DNA of 64,000 nucleotides. It comes from Photorhabdus namnaonensis. Lineage in GTDB: Bacteria > Pseudomonadota > Gammaproteobacteria > Enterobacterales > Enterobacteriaceae. Positions 11,858 to 22,819 of this stretch are shown here, one piece after another (positions within the stretch are counted from its first letter, which is position 1; each line of letters begins with the position of its first letter). The position numbers were made by a program, and so were the translations under genes. Under the pieces are notes generated by a model. The model saw only the letters and a list, made by a program, of their open reading frames with translations. It had not been told where the DNA came from and searched no databases. The stretch is from positions 824-64,823 of the forward strand of contig NZ_LOIC01000063.1 of assembly GCF_001684335.1 (NCBI RefSeq), in the 5' to 3' direction.

Positions 11858-14800
11858 TTATTGCGCTTGAATTCGCAATTCTGCGGAAGAACGACTGCGA
11901 TGTCCCAGCAGGGCTTTCACATCACTGGATTTTGGTTTCACAAGCGCGAATTTACTCAGCCACTGTTGCCAGTTAGCAAGAATATCTTCACCGCGCAGGG
12001 AACCGGTCAGGAGGACGTGCTCAGTGATAAGCCCTCTCAAGTGTTCTTCGTGGATAGCTAAGGTAGCTACTGCCAGTACTTCGACTAACTCTGGGTTAAC
12101 CCGTTTGCGGAAATCATCATTTTCATCCAGGACATAAGCAAAGCCGCCGGTCATTCCCGCACCAAAATTTATGCCAGTACGGCCGAGAATACAGACGATA
12201 CCTCCTGTCATATATTCACAGCCATTATCTCCGATGCCTTCTACAACCGTAATCGCCCCTGAATTACGAACGGCGAAGCGTTCTCCAGCTCGCCCGGCAG
12301 CAAACAGTTTGCCCCCGGTTGCGCCATAGAGACATGTGTTGCCGATGATGGTCGCTTGATGACTTTTGAAGGCGGAACCTACCGGAGGGTGTATGACGAT
12401 GCGACCGCCAGCCATGCCTTTGCCGACATAATCATTGGCATCACCGATAAGTGTCAGCTCCAGACCGCCGGCATTCCAGACACCAAAACTTTGACCGGCA
12501 GTACCGTTGAAATGGATTTTTATTGGCGCTGCGGCGATCCCCTGATTACCATGTCGAGCAGCAATAAAACCGGAAAGGGAAGCGCCCACTGAACGATCAG
12601 TATTACGGATATCAAAATAGAAAGTTTTACTTTGCTGGTTCTCAATATAGCTGGAAGCTTGAGCCAGTAAATTTTTATTCAGAGTCCCATTATCGAATGG
12701 TGGATTGTTTTCGGTGCAATATAATGTTTTGCCTTGATGGGGTTCCGCGGTTGCCAGGAGCGGATTAAGATTGAGTTTGCTCTGTTTTGCTGAAATACCT
12801 TCCAGTGCTTCAAGCAGGTCAGTTCGGCCGATTAAATCAGTGAGTTTTTTGACGCCCAACGCAGCCATAATCTCTCTGGTTTCACGGGCGATAAAGCGGA
12901 AATAGTTCATTACCCGCTCAGGTAAGCCGTGGTAGTGGTCGCGACGTAATTTCTCATCCTGAGTGGCAACCCCGGTCGCACAATTATTGAGATGGCAAAT
13001 ACGCAGATATTTGCACCCAAGGGCAACCATCGGTCCGGTACCGAAACCGAAACTTTCAGCGCCAAGAATGGCCGCTTTAATAATATCTACGCCGGTTTTC
13101 AACCCGCCGTCGACTTGTAAGCGGATCTTATGGCGTAATCCGTTAGCAACTAGCGCTTGTTGGGTTTCCACCAGCCCCAATTCCCAAGGGCATCCGGCAT
13201 ACTTCACCGATGACAATGGACTGGCGCCGGTACCGCCGTCGTAACCTGCGATAGTAATTAAATCGGCATAAGCTTTGGCAACGCCAGTGGCAACAGTACC
13301 AACGCCGGGTTCTGAAACCAGTTTTACTGAGATCAGCGCATTGGGGTTGATCTGTTTTAGATCGAAAATCAACTGAGCCAAATCTTCAATAGAGTAAATA
13401 TCGTGATGTGGTGGTGGAGAAATAAGTGTTACGCCGGGCACGGAATAACGCAGTTTTGCAATATACGGTGTTACCTTATCGCCCGGTAATTGCCCACCTT
13501 CTCCAGGTTTAGCACCTTGCGCGACTTTAATCTGAATCACATCAGCGTTGACCAGATAAGCTGGTGTTACGCCAAACCGACCGGAAGCAACTTGTTTGAT
13601 ACGGGAAACCTTTTTTGTTCCGTAACGTGCGGGATCTTCTCCACCTTCGCCGGAGTTGGAAAAACCACCTAGCGTATTCATGGCTTCGGCCAGAGCTTCG
13701 TGTGCTTCGGGGCTTAATGCTCCAATCGACATCGCTGCGGTATCAAAGCGTTTAAACAGCTCTTCGGCAGGCTCTACTTCTTCAATAGGCAGAGGTTCAG
13801 CTTTTGTTTTTATCGTCAGTAAATCACGGATAGTGGTAATTGGGCGCTGATTAACCAGACGAGAATATTTTAAGTAATCGCTATATTCGCTACTATGAAC
13901 CGCAGATTGTAAAGTGCTTACAACATCGGGGTTATAAGCGTGGTATTCGCCGTTATGAACATATTTCAGCAATCCGCCCTGATCGAGTGGTTGACGCGCG
14001 AGCCATGCACGTTTGGATAAGTTTCGCAGATCCTGCTCAAAATCGCTGAAATTAGCACCGCCAATTCGACTGACGACGCCATTGAAGCAAAATTCAGTTA
14101 ATTCGGAATGTAAGCCGACAGCTTCAAATAGTTTAGAACAGCGATAGGAGGCGATAGTCGAAATGCCCATTTTCGACATGATTTTATATAACCCTTTATT
14201 GATACCATTGCGGTAGTTAAGCATGACATCAGCATAGGGTTTATTAATTGTGCCATTATCGACCATTTTGGCCAGTGATTCATAAGCCAGGTAGGGATAA
14301 ATCGCTGTTGCGCCAAATCCCAGTAGTACGGTGAAATGGTGTGGATCACGGGCACTCGCTGTTTCTACTATCAGGTTGGTATCACAGCGTAGGTTTTTTT
14401 CTACCAAGCGATGTTGAATAGCGCCAACAGCCATAGGTGCTGGTATGGGTAACTTCTCCGGCGTAATGTTGCGGTCAGATAACACCAACAATACGGCTCC
14501 ATCTCTGGCGAGTTGTTCAGCCTGATCACACAATGCGAACAGGGCATTTTGCAGATTGGTTTCTTGTGGATTGAAAGTTAAGTCTAATCGTTCTGCGCGG
14601 TAGTGTGGACTTTGCTGCGTTATTAATTGATGAAAATCAGAGTAGAGCAGAATAGGGGATTTAAAGCTTAATCGGTGTGCCTGTCCCTCTGCTTCGCAAA
14701 ATACGTTCATCTCCCGCCCAATGCAGGTGGTGAGAGACATAACATGAGCTTCGCGTAGTGGGTCGATTGGCGGATTAGTAACTTGAGCAAACTGCTGGCG

Positions 14801-16315
14801 GAAATAGTCATAAATAATCCGTGGGCGGCTGGAAAGGACGGCAAACGGTGTATCATCCCCCATTGAACCGGTTGCTTCCTGACCATTCTCTCCCAGGACA
14901 CGGATGATTTGATCTAGCTCTTCGTTGCTGTAGGCAAATTGTTTGTGATAGACCGCTAAGGATTGATCGTTCAGATCCCGGCGACCCGCTTGATCTTCCA
15001 GCAATTCTTCAAATGGAGTCAGGCGCTTGACGTTTTTATCCATCCATTCTTTATAGGGATGGCGGCTTTTCAAGTCATTGTCTGTTTCTTCTGCATGAAG
15101 GATGCGGCCTTGGCGGGTATCAATCACGATGAGTTCACCGGGACCAACGCGCCCTTTTTCCACCACTTCGTCCGGTTGATAATCCCAGATGCCGACTTCG
15201 GAAGCACAGGTGATCAGCTTATCTTTGGTGATGACATAGCGGGCCGGGCGCAAGCCATTGCGATCCAGATTACAGGCAGCATAGCGTCCATCTGACATAA
15301 CGATACCCGCCGGGCCATCCCACGGCTCCATGTGCATGGAGTTGAAATCAAAAAAAGCTCGCAGATCTTCATCCATATCAGGGTTGTTTTGCCATGCGGG
15401 AGGAACTAGCAATCGCATAGCACGGATTAAATCCATGCCGCCGTTGAGAAACAGTTCCAGCATGTTATCCAGCGAGCTGGAATCTGACCCGGTTTCGTTG
15501 ACAAAAGGGGCAGCCGTTTGCAGATCGGGAATCAGCGGCGTCTTGAATTTATAGGCTCTTGCTCGTGCCCACTGGCGGTTACCGGTGATGGTGTTTATTT
15601 CACCGTTATGGGCGAGATAGCGAAAAGGTTGTGCCAGTGGCCAGCGTGGGACGGTATTGGTTGAGAAGCGCTGGTGGAATAGGCAAATTGCCGATTCCAA
15701 ACGTAAATCAGCCAGATCGGGATAGAAGCGGGGCAGATCTGCCGCCATGCACAGCCCTTTATAGATAGTCACCAGATTGGACAAGCTGCAAACATAAAAA
15801 TCGCTGTCGTTGATGCGTTTTTCTATTCGGCGGCGAGCGACGAACAAACGGCGTTCTAAATCACGTGCACGCCAGCCTGATGGAGCATTAACAAAAATCT
15901 GTTCGATACGGGGGAGGCTTGAAAGGGCTATTTCGCCCAGAATATCACTGTTGATGGGGACTTCACGCCAGCCAACGACTGACAGAGTTTCATTTTGTAG
16001 CTCCTGTTCGACGATTTCCCGGCAGTTTTGCGCGATCTGAGGATCTTGACTGAGAAAGAGCATACCGACGGCGTAATTGCGGGCTAAATGCCACTCTTGC
16101 TCTTGTGCGACCATCCGAAAAAAACGGTCAGGTTTTTGCAACAATAAACCACAACCATCACCGGTTTTGCCATCTGACAGGATTGCCCCACGATGTTGCA
16201 TTCTTGCCAGGGCATGGATAGCGGTACGTACTACTTTGTGGCTTGGCTCCCCTTCAATATGGGCTATCAATCCAAAGCCACAGTTATCCTTTTCTTGAGA
16301 TTTGTTATACAGCAT
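11858..16315 (-). CDS. gltB: Glutamate synthase (NADPH) large subunit
   Basis: GltB makes two glutamates from glutamine and 2-oxoglutarate. The 1485-residue product has an N-terminal class II amidotransferase domain whose nucleophile is Cys12 (NCGFG), exposed by removal of a short propeptide. A central domain, an FMN-binding synthase barrel with the [3Fe-4S] motif [15 protein letters not shown], and the C-terminal beta-helix domain follow. GGGAGG seven bases before 16315 supports this start, although E. coli GltB is often annotated with about 30 extra N-terminal residues. GOGAT is the main ammonium-assimilation route under nitrogen limitation; the 745-base upstream region probably carries its promoter. 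Confidence 0.97.
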   Translation of the reverse strand: MLYNKSQEKDNCGFGLIAHIEGEPSHKVVRTAIHALARMQHRGAILSDGKTGDGCGLLLQKPDRFFRMVAQEQEWHLARNYAVGMLFLSQDPQIAQNCREIVEQELQNETLSVVGWREVPINSDILGEIALSSLPRIEQIFVNAPSGWRARDLERRLFVARRRIEKRINDSDFYVCSLSNLVTIYKGLCMAADLPRFYPDLADLRLESAICLFHQRFSTNTVPRWPLAQPFRYLAHNGEINTITGNRQWARARAYKFKTPLIPDLQTAAPFVNETGSDSSSLDNMLELFLNGGMDLIRAMRLLVPPAWQNNPDMDEDLRAFFDFNSMHMEPWDGPAGIVMSDGRYAACNLDRNGLRPARYVITKDKLITCASEVGIWDYQPDEVVEKGRVGPGELIVIDTRQGRILHAEETDNDLKSRHPYKEWMDKNVKRLTPFEELLEDQAGRRDLNDQSLAVYHKQFAYSNEELDQIIRVLGENGQEATGSMGDDTPFAVLSSRPRIIYDYFRQQFAQVTNPPIDPLREAHVMSLTTCIGREMNVFCEAEGQAHRLSFKSPILLYSDFHQLITQQSPHYRAERLDLTFNPQETNLQNALFALCDQAEQLARDGAVLLVLSDRNITPEKLPIPAPMAVGAIQHRLVEKNLRCDTNLIVETASARDPHHFTVLLGFGATAIYPYLAYESLAKMVDNGTINKPYADVMLNYRNGINKGLYKIMSKMGISTIASYRCSKLFEAVGLHSELTEFCFNGVVSRIGGANFSDFEQDLRNLSKRAWLARQPLDQGGLLKYVHNGEYHAYNPDVVSTLQSAVHSSEYSDYLKYSRLVNQRPITTIRDLLTIKTKAEPLPIEEVEPAEELFKRFDTAAMSIGALSPEAHEALAEAMNTLGGFSNSGEGGEDPARYGTKKVSRIKQVASGRFGVTPAYLVNADVIQIKVAQGAKPGEGGQLPGDKVTPYIAKLRYSVPGVTLISPPPHHDIYSIEDLAQLIFDLKQINPNALISVKLVSEPGVGTVATGVAKAYADLITIAGYDGGTGASPLSSVKYAGCPWELGLVETQQALVANGLRHKIRLQVDGGLKTGVDIIKAAILGAESFGFGTGPMVALGCKYLRICHLNNCATGVATQDEKLRRDHYHGLPERVMNYFRFIARETREIMAALGVKKLTDLIGRTDLLEALEGISAKQSKLNLNPLLATAEPHQGKTLYCTENNPPFDNGTLNKNLLAQASSYIENQQSKTFYFDIRNTDRSVGASLSGFIAARHGNQGIAAAPIKIHFNGTAGQSFGVWNAGGLELTLIGDANDYVGKGMAGGRIVIHPPVGSAFKSHQATIIGNTCLYGATGGKLFAAGRAGERFAVRNSGAITVVEGIGDNGCEYMTGGIVCILGRTGINFGAGMTGGFAYVLDENDDFRKRVNPELVEVLAVATLAIHEEHLRGLITEHVLLTGSLRGEDILANWQQWLSKFALVKPKSSDVKALLGHRSRSSAELRIQAQ

Positions 16316-17060
16316 AGTTGAACCTCCCGAGGTTCTGTCCGACTCTCACAGAAACTCACAGACATTTGTGAGATTAATACTTTTACTGGCGTCTGAATTG
16401 CGCCCTCAATCAACCACCACTTGTTTATTTGTAATAAACAGGTGGTGACTTAAATGATATTGTGCCACTGCATAATTATGGTTCAGATGAGAATCTGACA
16501 GATGATTTCCAGTGACTTTCCAAGTTAACTAGAAATATAAATCAGGTCAAATATAGCAGGGATAAGATAAGGATAGGTGATAACTAAGGTTAACCTTATA
16601 ATTTTTAAGTAAAAAATTTAATATTGGAGTTGTGTGATATAGATCATGTTAGGATTTTAATATGATTTATATCACTAATATTAGTGTAATATCTGTTTTA
16701 TATATGCTGTTAAACTTTTATTTATTAGATTTAAAGTCTAACCAATATGAACTTTAAAGAATTAATATGTATTTTTGTTTCTTTATAAGAATAAAGTTTT
16801 ATATTTTTGCGGGTATTAAAGGAGTAAAAAGAATTTTATGCTTATTTTATCAATGTATTTGATTATTTATTCATGTTTGGATTGTGCGAAAAGACCGGCA
16901 AGAGTAAAAAGCCAGAATAATGTTTGGTAAGTCGTAACTAAAACTATTAAATAATACTATTGTTTTACCAGGTCAACAATTTCTGTTATTCCTTCAACGA
17001 AGTGGCTGGTCTTTTACGGTATGATCTGGAATGGTCATATTTAACGGGAGTTTTTATGAA
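16316..17060. other. Divergent gltB/arcB control region
   Basis: This 745-base AT-rich region separates the divergent gltBD and arcB transcription units. A TGTGAT-N6-ATG word near 16633-16650 resembles half of a CRP/FNR-type dyad, but the other half is poor. An imperfect dyad (CTCACAG...TTTGTGAG) lies near 16345-16370. Nothing else was supported. Confidence 0.4.
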
Positions 17061-19406
17061 ATGAAGCTGCTCAGGGGCCTGGCCCAATATTATGTTGATT
17101 TAATGATGAAATTGGGGTTAGTGCGCTTTTCATTACTGCTTGCATCCGCATTGGTTGTTCTTGCAATGGGTGTACAGATGGTAGTCACTTTTTTGCTTCA
17201 AGGAGGAGTGCAAAGTATTGATCTAGTTCGCTCAATCTTTTTTGGCTTGTTGATTACGCCTTGGGCTGTCTATTTTCTTTCGGTTGTTGTTGAACAGCTT
17301 GAAGAGTCGCGCCAACGATTATCCAAATTAGTTGAAAAGTTGGAAGTTATGCGCCAGCGTGATCGGGAACTTAATCAGCAATTAAAAGACAACATTATTA
17401 AGCTTAATCAGGAGATCTCTGTAAGGGAAAAAGCTGAACAGGCGCATCTGATATTGTTGGATAAACTCAAAGAAGAAATGAAACACCGTGAGCAGACGCA
17501 GATTGAATTGGAACAGCAATCGGTATTGTTGAAATCTTTTCTCGATGCCTCTCCTGATTTGGTTTACTACCGTAATGAAAATAATGAGTTTTCTGGTTGT
17601 AACCGGGCGATGGAGTTGCTGACGGGGAAAAGCCAGAAACAACTTGTCGGGCTGACGCCAAACGATGTTTATGACAAAGAAGTTGCTCGTAAAGTGATGA
17701 AAACCGATGAAAAAGTGTTCCGTCATAATGTTGCTCTCACTTATGAACAGTGGTTGGTTTATCCCGATGGCCGGAAAGCCTGTTTTGAGCTTCGGAAAGT
17801 CCCTTTTTATGATCGGGTGGGAAAAAGACACGGGCTTATGGGATTTGGGCGCGATATAACGGAGCGTAAGCGCTATCAGGACGCTTTGGAGAATGCAAGT
17901 AGGGATAAGACTACTTTTATCTCAACGATTAGCCATGAGCTTCGTACTCCTTTAAATGGCATTGTTGGTTTGAGCCGTATTCTGCTGGATACTGAGTTGA
18001 CGTCTGAACAAAATAACTATCTGAAAACGATTCATGTCAGTGCGATCACGCTTGGTAATATTTTCAATGACATTATTGAAATGGATAAAATTGAACGGCG
18101 TAAAGTACAGATTGATAATCAGCCAATTGATTTTACCGGTTTTATATCCGATCTAGAAAACCTCGCTGGGCTGCTGGTGCAGCCGAAAGATATTAAATTT
18201 GTAATGAGTCCAGAACTGCCGTTGCCTGCCAGAATCATGACGGATGGTACTCGCTTGCGCCAAATTCTGTGGAACTTGATTGGCAATGCGGTGAAATTTA
18301 CGCAAAAAGGGGAGATTAATGTTCGGATTTGGTACGAAGAGGGGGAACGCCTGCTGTTTGAAGTCGCAGATACGGGGATTGGTATCCCATATGATGAGCA
18401 AGAGAAGATTTTTGCGATGTATTATCAAGTGAAAGGCAGTCATGGTGGTTGTCCGGCAACGGGAACGGGTATTGGATTGGCGGTATCCAAGCGTTTAGCT
18501 CAAAGTATGGGAGGGGATATTGTGGTGGAAAGTGAGCCGGGACAGGGTTCTCGATTTACACTGTCTATCATTGCGCCTGCTATGGAGGAGTGTCTTCTAT
18601 CCAAGGAAGATACAGAAGATTGCCCACTTCCGGCTTTGCATATCTTATTGGTAGAAGATATTGAGCTGAATGTGATTGTTGCTCGCTCTGTACTGGAGAA
18701 ATTGGGTAACAGCGTAGAAGTCGCCATGAATGGTAAAGACGCGTTAGAAATGTTTGAGCCAGAAGAGTTCGATCTGGTATTGCTGGATATCCAGTTACCC
18801 GATATGACTGGATTAGATATTGCCCGCGAATTACGTCGGCGATATGCCAAAAAAGATCTGCCCCCACTGATTGCACTGACGGCAAATGTCTTAAAAGACA
18901 AAAAAGAGTATCTGGACGCGGGTATGAATGGTGTGTTGAGCAAGCCCCTCTCTGTGAATGCGTTAACCGCCATTATTGAACAATATTGGGGGGAACAGTC
19001 TGTGCATCATATGCAGCCGGAAGAAGAGGAGTCAGGATTGGTGAAAAAAAATGAAGATTTACTTGATACAGAAATGCTTAACCAATACATCGAACTCGTT
19101 GGACCTCAGTTGATTAGCGATAGTCTGAGTGTGTTTGAAAAGATGATGCCGGGTTACTTGTCTGTTCTTGACTCGAACATGACAGCTAAAGACCAGAAAG
19201 GCATTACGGAGGAAGCGCATAAGATAAAAGGTGCCGTGGGATCGGTTGGGTTACGTCATTTACAGCAACTGGCTCAACAAATTCAATCACCTGATTTACC
19301 TGCATGGTGGGACAATGTTCAGGAATGGGTTGATGAGTTAAAGCAAGAATGGAGAAACGATACGGAAATTTTGAGAGAATGGTTGGCGGAAGCTGAAAAA
19401 AAATAA
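17061..19406 (+). CDS. arcB: Aerobic respiration control sensor kinase ArcB
   Basis: ArcB is the tripartite hybrid histidine kinase that senses quinone redox state and phosphorylates ArcA. The 781-residue product has two membrane segments (about 22-45 and 58-77), a coiled coil, a PAS domain (about 155-275), and the HisKA domain with His292 (ISHELRTPLN). The ATPase domain, a receiver with Asp576 (LLDIQLPD) and the HPt domain with His720 (EEAHKIKGAVG) follow. I use the ATG at 17061, behind GGGAG, rather than the upstream in-frame start; His292 and Asp576 then match E. coli numbering. A hairpin follows the stop directly. Confidence 0.97.
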   Translation: MKLLRGLAQYYVDLMMKLGLVRFSLLLASALVVLAMGVQMVVTFLLQGGVQSIDLVRSIFFGLLITPWAVYFLSVVVEQLEESRQRLSKLVEKLEVMRQRDRELNQQLKDNIIKLNQEISVREKAEQAHLILLDKLKEEMKHREQTQIELEQQSVLLKSFLDASPDLVYYRNENNEFSGCNRAMELLTGKSQKQLVGLTPNDVYDKEVARKVMKTDEKVFRHNVALTYEQWLVYPDGRKACFELRKVPFYDRVGKRHGLMGFGRDITERKRYQDALENASRDKTTFISTISHELRTPLNGIVGLSRILLDTELTSEQNNYLKTIHVSAITLGNIFNDIIEMDKIERRKVQIDNQPIDFTGFISDLENLAGLLVQPKDIKFVMSPELPLPARIMTDGTRLRQILWNLIGNAVKFTQKGEINVRIWYEEGERLLFEVADTGIGIPYDEQEKIFAMYYQVKGSHGGCPATGTGIGLAVSKRLAQSMGGDIVVESEPGQGSRFTLSIIAPAMEECLLSKEDTEDCPLPALHILLVEDIELNVIVARSVLEKLGNSVEVAMNGKDALEMFEPEEFDLVLLDIQLPDMTGLDIARELRRRYAKKDLPPLIALTANVLKDKKEYLDAGMNGVLSKPLSVNALTAIIEQYWGEQSVHHMQPEEEESGLVKKNEDLLDTEMLNQYIELVGPQLISDSLSVFEKMMPGYLSVLDSNMTAKDQKGITEEAHKIKGAVGSVGLRHLQQLAQQIQSPDLPAWWDNVQEWVDELKQEWRNDTEILREWLAEAEKK

Positions 19407-19425
19407 CCCCAACCGAGGTTGGGGT
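19406..19425. terminator. Hairpin at the arcB stop codon
   Basis: A perfect 9-bp inverted repeat (ACCCCAACC / GGTTGGGGT) begins at the last base of the arcB stop codon. Rightward there is no T tract. Leftward it is followed by TTATTTTTTTT. It may stabilise the arcB 3' end or act as a weak terminator. Confidence 0.5.
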
Positions 19426-19643
19426 GCGCGAATACTGCGCCAACACCAGGGAAAACTTTTTACACGCCTATTTAATAGATCTTTGGTTGCGGCGAGTAAA
19501 TGGGGAATTCTCCGTACATCATACAAGTACCAACATAGCAAAGATAAGATTTTTTGTTACAAGATTCATTAAAATCTGTGATGAAGATTGGTGTTTAACC
19601 CCCTAAAGGGTTAAGCAATAATCTACTACAAATGGAGTGAGGT

Positions 19644-20297
19644 ATGAAATCAGTTGCGGTTGTCTTAAGTGGATGTGGTGTCTTCGATGGTAGCGAAATT
19701 CATGAGTCAGTATTAACTATGCTTTCTTTAGACCGTTTAGGTGTTAAAACGAGCTTTTTTGCACCTGATGCACCACAACTTCATGTTATTAATCATATTA
19801 ACGGCGAAGAAATAGGGGAAGAACGTAACATCCTACAGGAATCTGCCCGTATTTCGAGGGGAAAAATTAAGCCTTTATCACAAGCAAATGCAGATGAATT
19901 TGATGCCCTGATAATTCCTGGGGGATTTGGTGTTGCGAAGAATTTATGTGACTTTGCTGTTAAGACAGTTGATTGCGAAATAAATAAGGATTTATTAAGT
20001 TTGGTAAGGGCTATGCATAATCAATATAAACCGATGGGATTTATGTGCATTGCGCCTGTTATGTTGCCAAAATTACTTAATAAACCGGTGAAACTAACGG
20101 TCGGCAATGATCCTGAAACAGTTGCTCAAGTAGAAGCAATGGGGGGAGTCCATATAGTTTGTGAGGTAAATGATGTTGTTGTTGATTTAGAAAACAAAAT
20201 TGTGACAACACCAGCCTACATGCTTGCTGAATCTATTTCTCAGGCAGAAGTGGGAATTGATAAACTTGTCAGAAAAGTATTGGAAATGACTGAGTAA
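19644..20297 (+). CDS. elbB: ElbB, DJ-1/PfpI-superfamily glyoxalase
   Basis: This is a 217-residue protein of the ThiJ/DJ-1 superfamily. In E. coli ElbB (YhbL) lies beside arcB, has been linked to isoprenoid production and shows glyoxalase activity. Visible marks are the start [19 protein letters not shown], the nucleophile-elbow region [13 protein letters not shown], and the second cysteine motif [20 protein letters not shown] precedes the start. It is followed after 4 bases by mtgA, so the pair is probably cotranscribed, as in E. coli. Confidence 0.94.
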   Translation: MKSVAVVLSGCGVFDGSEIHESVLTMLSLDRLGVKTSFFAPDAPQLHVINHINGEEIGEERNILQESARISRGKIKPLSQANADEFDALIIPGGFGVAKNLCDFAVKTVDCEINKDLLSLVRAMHNQYKPMGFMCIAPVMLPKLLNKPVKLTVGNDPETVAQVEAMGGVHIVCEVNDVVVDLENKIVTTPAYMLAESISQAEVGIDKLVRKVLEMTE

Positions 20298-20301
20298 CTG
20301 G

Positions 20302-21027
20302 ATGCGAAATCCTTTTCAATTTTTATGGTACTGGCTTAGAAAAATCGTAATCTCAGTTACTATCTTATGGATAGTTTCTGTTGTTGCATTTTCATTTTTG
20401 CCAGTGCCTTTTTCTATGGTTATGGTTGAGCGCCAGATTAGCGCCTGGGTATCGGTTAATTTTTCTTATGTATCTCATTCTGACTGGGTAGGGCAAGGAC
20501 AAATATCGCCAAATATCGCATTGGCTGTTATTGCTGCGGAAGATCAAAAATTTCCACAGCATTGGGGATTTGACTTTGATGCTATCGAAAGTGTGCTTGC
20601 ACGTAACCAAAATAATTCTGGAAGACTCAGAGGAGCTTCAACGATTTCTCAGCAAACGGCCAAAAATTTATTTTTGTGGGATGGGCGTAGCTGGTTAAGA
20701 AAAGGGTTGGAAGCCGGGATGACCTTTGTCATAGAACTGGGATGGTCAAAAAGCAGGATTCTAACTGTTTACCTTAACATAGCAGAATTTGGTGATGGAA
20801 TTTTTGGTGTTGAAGAGGCATCCAGACACTATTTTCATAAATCAGCCAGTAAATTGACGGCATCAGAAGCGGCTTTACTTGCTGCTGTATTGCCTAATCC
20901 ACACCGTTATAAAGTTAACGCGCCTTCGGCTTATGTTTTACAGCGTCAACAATGGATTTTGCGGCAAATGCGGTTATTAGGTGGGGTAAGTTATCTTGAG
21001 AAAAATGGGTTGATGAAAAACGATTGA
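20302..21027 (+). CDS. mtgA: Monofunctional biosynthetic peptidoglycan transglycosylase
   Basis: MtgA polymerises lipid II glycan strands without a transpeptidase domain. The 241-residue product has one N-terminal membrane anchor (about residues 14-34) and a GT51 domain. The catalytic glutamate sits in [14 protein letters not shown], and the conserved [30 protein letters not shown] and [10 protein letters not shown] motifs follow. Length matches E. coli (242). It starts 4 bases after elbB. Confidence 0.95.
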   Translation: MRNPFQFLWYWLRKIVISVTILWIVSVVAFSFLPVPFSMVMVERQISAWVSVNFSYVSHSDWVGQGQISPNIALAVIAAEDQKFPQHWGFDFDAIESVLARNQNNSGRLRGASTISQQTAKNLFLWDGRSWLRKGLEAGMTFVIELGWSKSRILTVYLNIAEFGDGIFGVEEASRHYFHKSASKLTASEAALLAAVLPNPHRYKVNAPSAYVLQRQQWILRQMRLLGGVSYLEKNGLMKND

Positions 21028-21160
21028 GGGAAGAATCGAGAGGTTATTTGGTCTGACGTTGAATGATGAAAAGAGGTAAAACGCCGGCGCCAAAAAATGA
21101 CGCGGCCTAATACCCGGATGTTTGACCGATTTATCGTGTCATCATCTTCAATCAATGTGG

Positions 21161-21736
21161 TTAATTCAGATAAGTGAAGGCGGTTGTTACCCGCTTAACT
21201 CCGTTAGTTTCACTGGCAATTTTCGCTGCGGCGTTACCTTCCTGTTTGGTCAGAATGCCCAATAAAAAGACTTCGCCGTTTTCCGTAACGACTTTTATGT
21301 TGGAAGACTTAACCGAGTCACTAGCCAAGATTTTTGAGCGTACTTTAGTTGTAATCCAGGTATCTTTGGACGCTGTACTTAATGCAACGGGTTTCCCCTG
21401 ACGAATTTCATTGTAAACAGTGTGTGCTCCATCAACCCGCGATGCTATTTGTTTAGCTCGGTCTGAAAGGTTTGAATCTGGGCTTTGACCTGTCAGTAAA
21501 ACTTTTCCTTGATAGGCGGTGGTAATAATGCGGGTTTGCTCTTTGAGCTGCTTATCTTTGTTAAGAGCATTACTGACACGGGCTTCGAGGGTACTATCAT
21601 CAACCTGTTGACCAACTGTTCGGGGATCGGTTGCTGTTTTAGTCGCTACGGCGGCAGAGCCTACCACGACGGCGCCAATACACCCCTGTAACATCACAGC
21701 AGTGCAAATTGTAGCTAATAGGGAGAAAAATCGCAT
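21161..21736 (-). CDS. dolP: Division- and outer-membrane-stress-associated lipoprotein DolP
   Basis: DolP (YraP) is an outer-membrane lipoprotein with two BON domains that binds anionic phospholipid at division sites and supports membrane integrity. The 191-residue product has a lipobox MLQGC with the lipidated Cys19 when the start is taken at 21736. BON domains cover about residues 45-115 and 120-190. An in-frame Met six codons upstream would add charged residues before the signal peptide; the Met at 21736 has TAAGGAGCC a few bases upstream and gives a normal signal. It follows diaA by 10 bases. Confidence 0.94.
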   Translation of the reverse strand: MRFFSLLATICTAVMLQGCIGAVVVGSAAVATKTATDPRTVGQQVDDSTLEARVSNALNKDKQLKEQTRIITTAYQGKVLLTGQSPDSNLSDRAKQIASRVDGAHTVYNEIRQGKPVALSTASKDTWITTKVRSKILASDSVKSSNIKVVTENGEVFLLGILTKQEGNAAAKIASETNGVKRVTTAFTYLN

Positions 21737-21746
21737 TATTGGCTCC

Positions 21747-22337
21747 TTAGTCATCCTGATGGGGAAAGAGTGTATTATCGATTAAGTCACATAAGCAGTT
21801 CACTGTTAGCATATGAACTTCTTGAATTCTGGCACTGCGATGAGATGGAATACGAATCTCTACATCTTGTGGCCCGAGTAAGCCGGCAAGCTCGCCGCCA
21901 TCGTAGCCAGTAAGGGCGACAATCGTCATATCGCGGGTTACAGCGGCTTCAACGGCTTTAACAATATCACGGCTATTACCATGCGTGGAAATCGCTAATA
22001 ACACATCGCCAGGCTGACCTAATGCCCGTACTTGTTTAGCATAAATTTCATCATGCTGTTTATTGCTTGAAATTGCAGTAATAACCACATTGTCTGCGTT
22101 AAGCGACAATGCAGGCAGGCTTGGACGTTCAGTCTCAAACCGGTTGATCATATTGGCGGCAAACCGTTGGGCGGTTGCGGCTGAGCCGCCATTGCCACAG
22201 CAAAGAATTTTATTACCATTCAGTAATGACTGAACCATCATCATTGCCGCTCGCGAAATAGCATCAGGTAATGCTTCTGCGGCTGCAATCTGAGTTTGAA
22301 TACTTTCTGTAAAACAGACTTTAATTCTATCCAGCAC
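21747..22337 (-). CDS. diaA: DnaA initiator-associating protein DiaA
   Basis: DiaA is a tetrameric SIS-domain protein that binds DnaA and promotes timely initiation at oriC. The 196-residue product is a single SIS domain with the [22 protein letters not shown] motif region and [21 protein letters not shown]. Length is the same as in E. coli (196). It is closely related to GmhA, but the position in the lpoA-yraN-diaA-dolP cluster settles the identity. It starts 24 bases after yraN. Confidence 0.95.
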   Translation of the reverse strand: MLDRIKVCFTESIQTQIAAAEALPDAISRAAMMMVQSLLNGNKILCCGNGGSAATAQRFAANMINRFETERPSLPALSLNADNVVITAISSNKQHDEIYAKQVRALGQPGDVLLAISTHGNSRDIVKAVEAAVTRDMTIVALTGYDGGELAGLLGPQDVEIRIPSHRSARIQEVHMLTVNCLCDLIDNTLFPHQDD

Positions 22338-22361
22338 CTTTATAACCTACTCAGTATCATT

Positions 22362-22742
22362 TTAACGAGAGAACTCATTTTGATTGAAGGCATTTTGCAA
22401 CCATTCAAATTGTTGACCAGTAATAGCACAAATATCAAAGCGACAAGAAGAGGTTTCAAAACATTCGCCCCGTTGCAACAGCCATATTGCGGCCGCGTGT
22501 AATAATTTTTTACGCTTGCTATGGGTGACCGTCGCAAGTGCATCTCCATGTTGTCCCGATTTGCGGAAACGGACCTCAATAAAAACCCAAGTTTGCTTGT
22601 CTTTCATAATCAGGTCAATTTCACCACCGCGAACTTTCACATTTGCGGCGATAAAAGATAATCCTTGTTTTTGTAAAAACAACTTTGCCTGCGCTTCATG
22701 GTGGCGTCCTAGCAAATAACTTGTCGGCTTTTTTATTTTCAT
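22362..22742 (-). CDS. yraN: YraN family endonuclease-fold protein
   Basis: This is a 126-residue UPF0102 protein with the restriction-endonuclease-like core GGEIDLIMKDKQTWVFIEVRFR (split as GGEIDLI and VFIEVR). E-x-D and E-V-R supply a PD-(D/E)XK-like metal site; its cellular role is unclear. It lies in the lpoA-yraN-diaA-dolP cluster. Its start codon lies inside a 19-bp tandem duplication (22728-22765) that puts a second, out-of-frame ATG upstream at 22761. That frame would run only about 21 codons before a stop inside yraN, so yraN translation may be altered. Confidence 0.92.
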   Translation of the reverse strand: MKIKKPTSYLLGRHHEAQAKLFLQKQGLSFIAANVKVRGGEIDLIMKDKQTWVFIEVRFRKSGQHGDALATVTHSKRKKLLHAAAIWLLQRGECFETSSCRFDICAITGQQFEWLQNAFNQNEFSR

Positions 22743-22765
22743 TCTGCTTTTTTATTTTCATTCTG
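22728..22765. repeat. Perfect 19-bp tandem duplication at the yraN start
   Basis: The 19 bases at 22728-22746 (CTTTTTTATTTTCATTCTG) are repeated exactly at 22747-22765. The unit contains the yraN ATG on the minus strand, so the start codon and first four codons are duplicated out of frame. Confidence 0.95.
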
Positions 22766-22819
22766 AAATGCGTCATTTGAATTGAAAGGCCGCTTGGTAA
22801 CAAGCGGCCAATGACTTAA

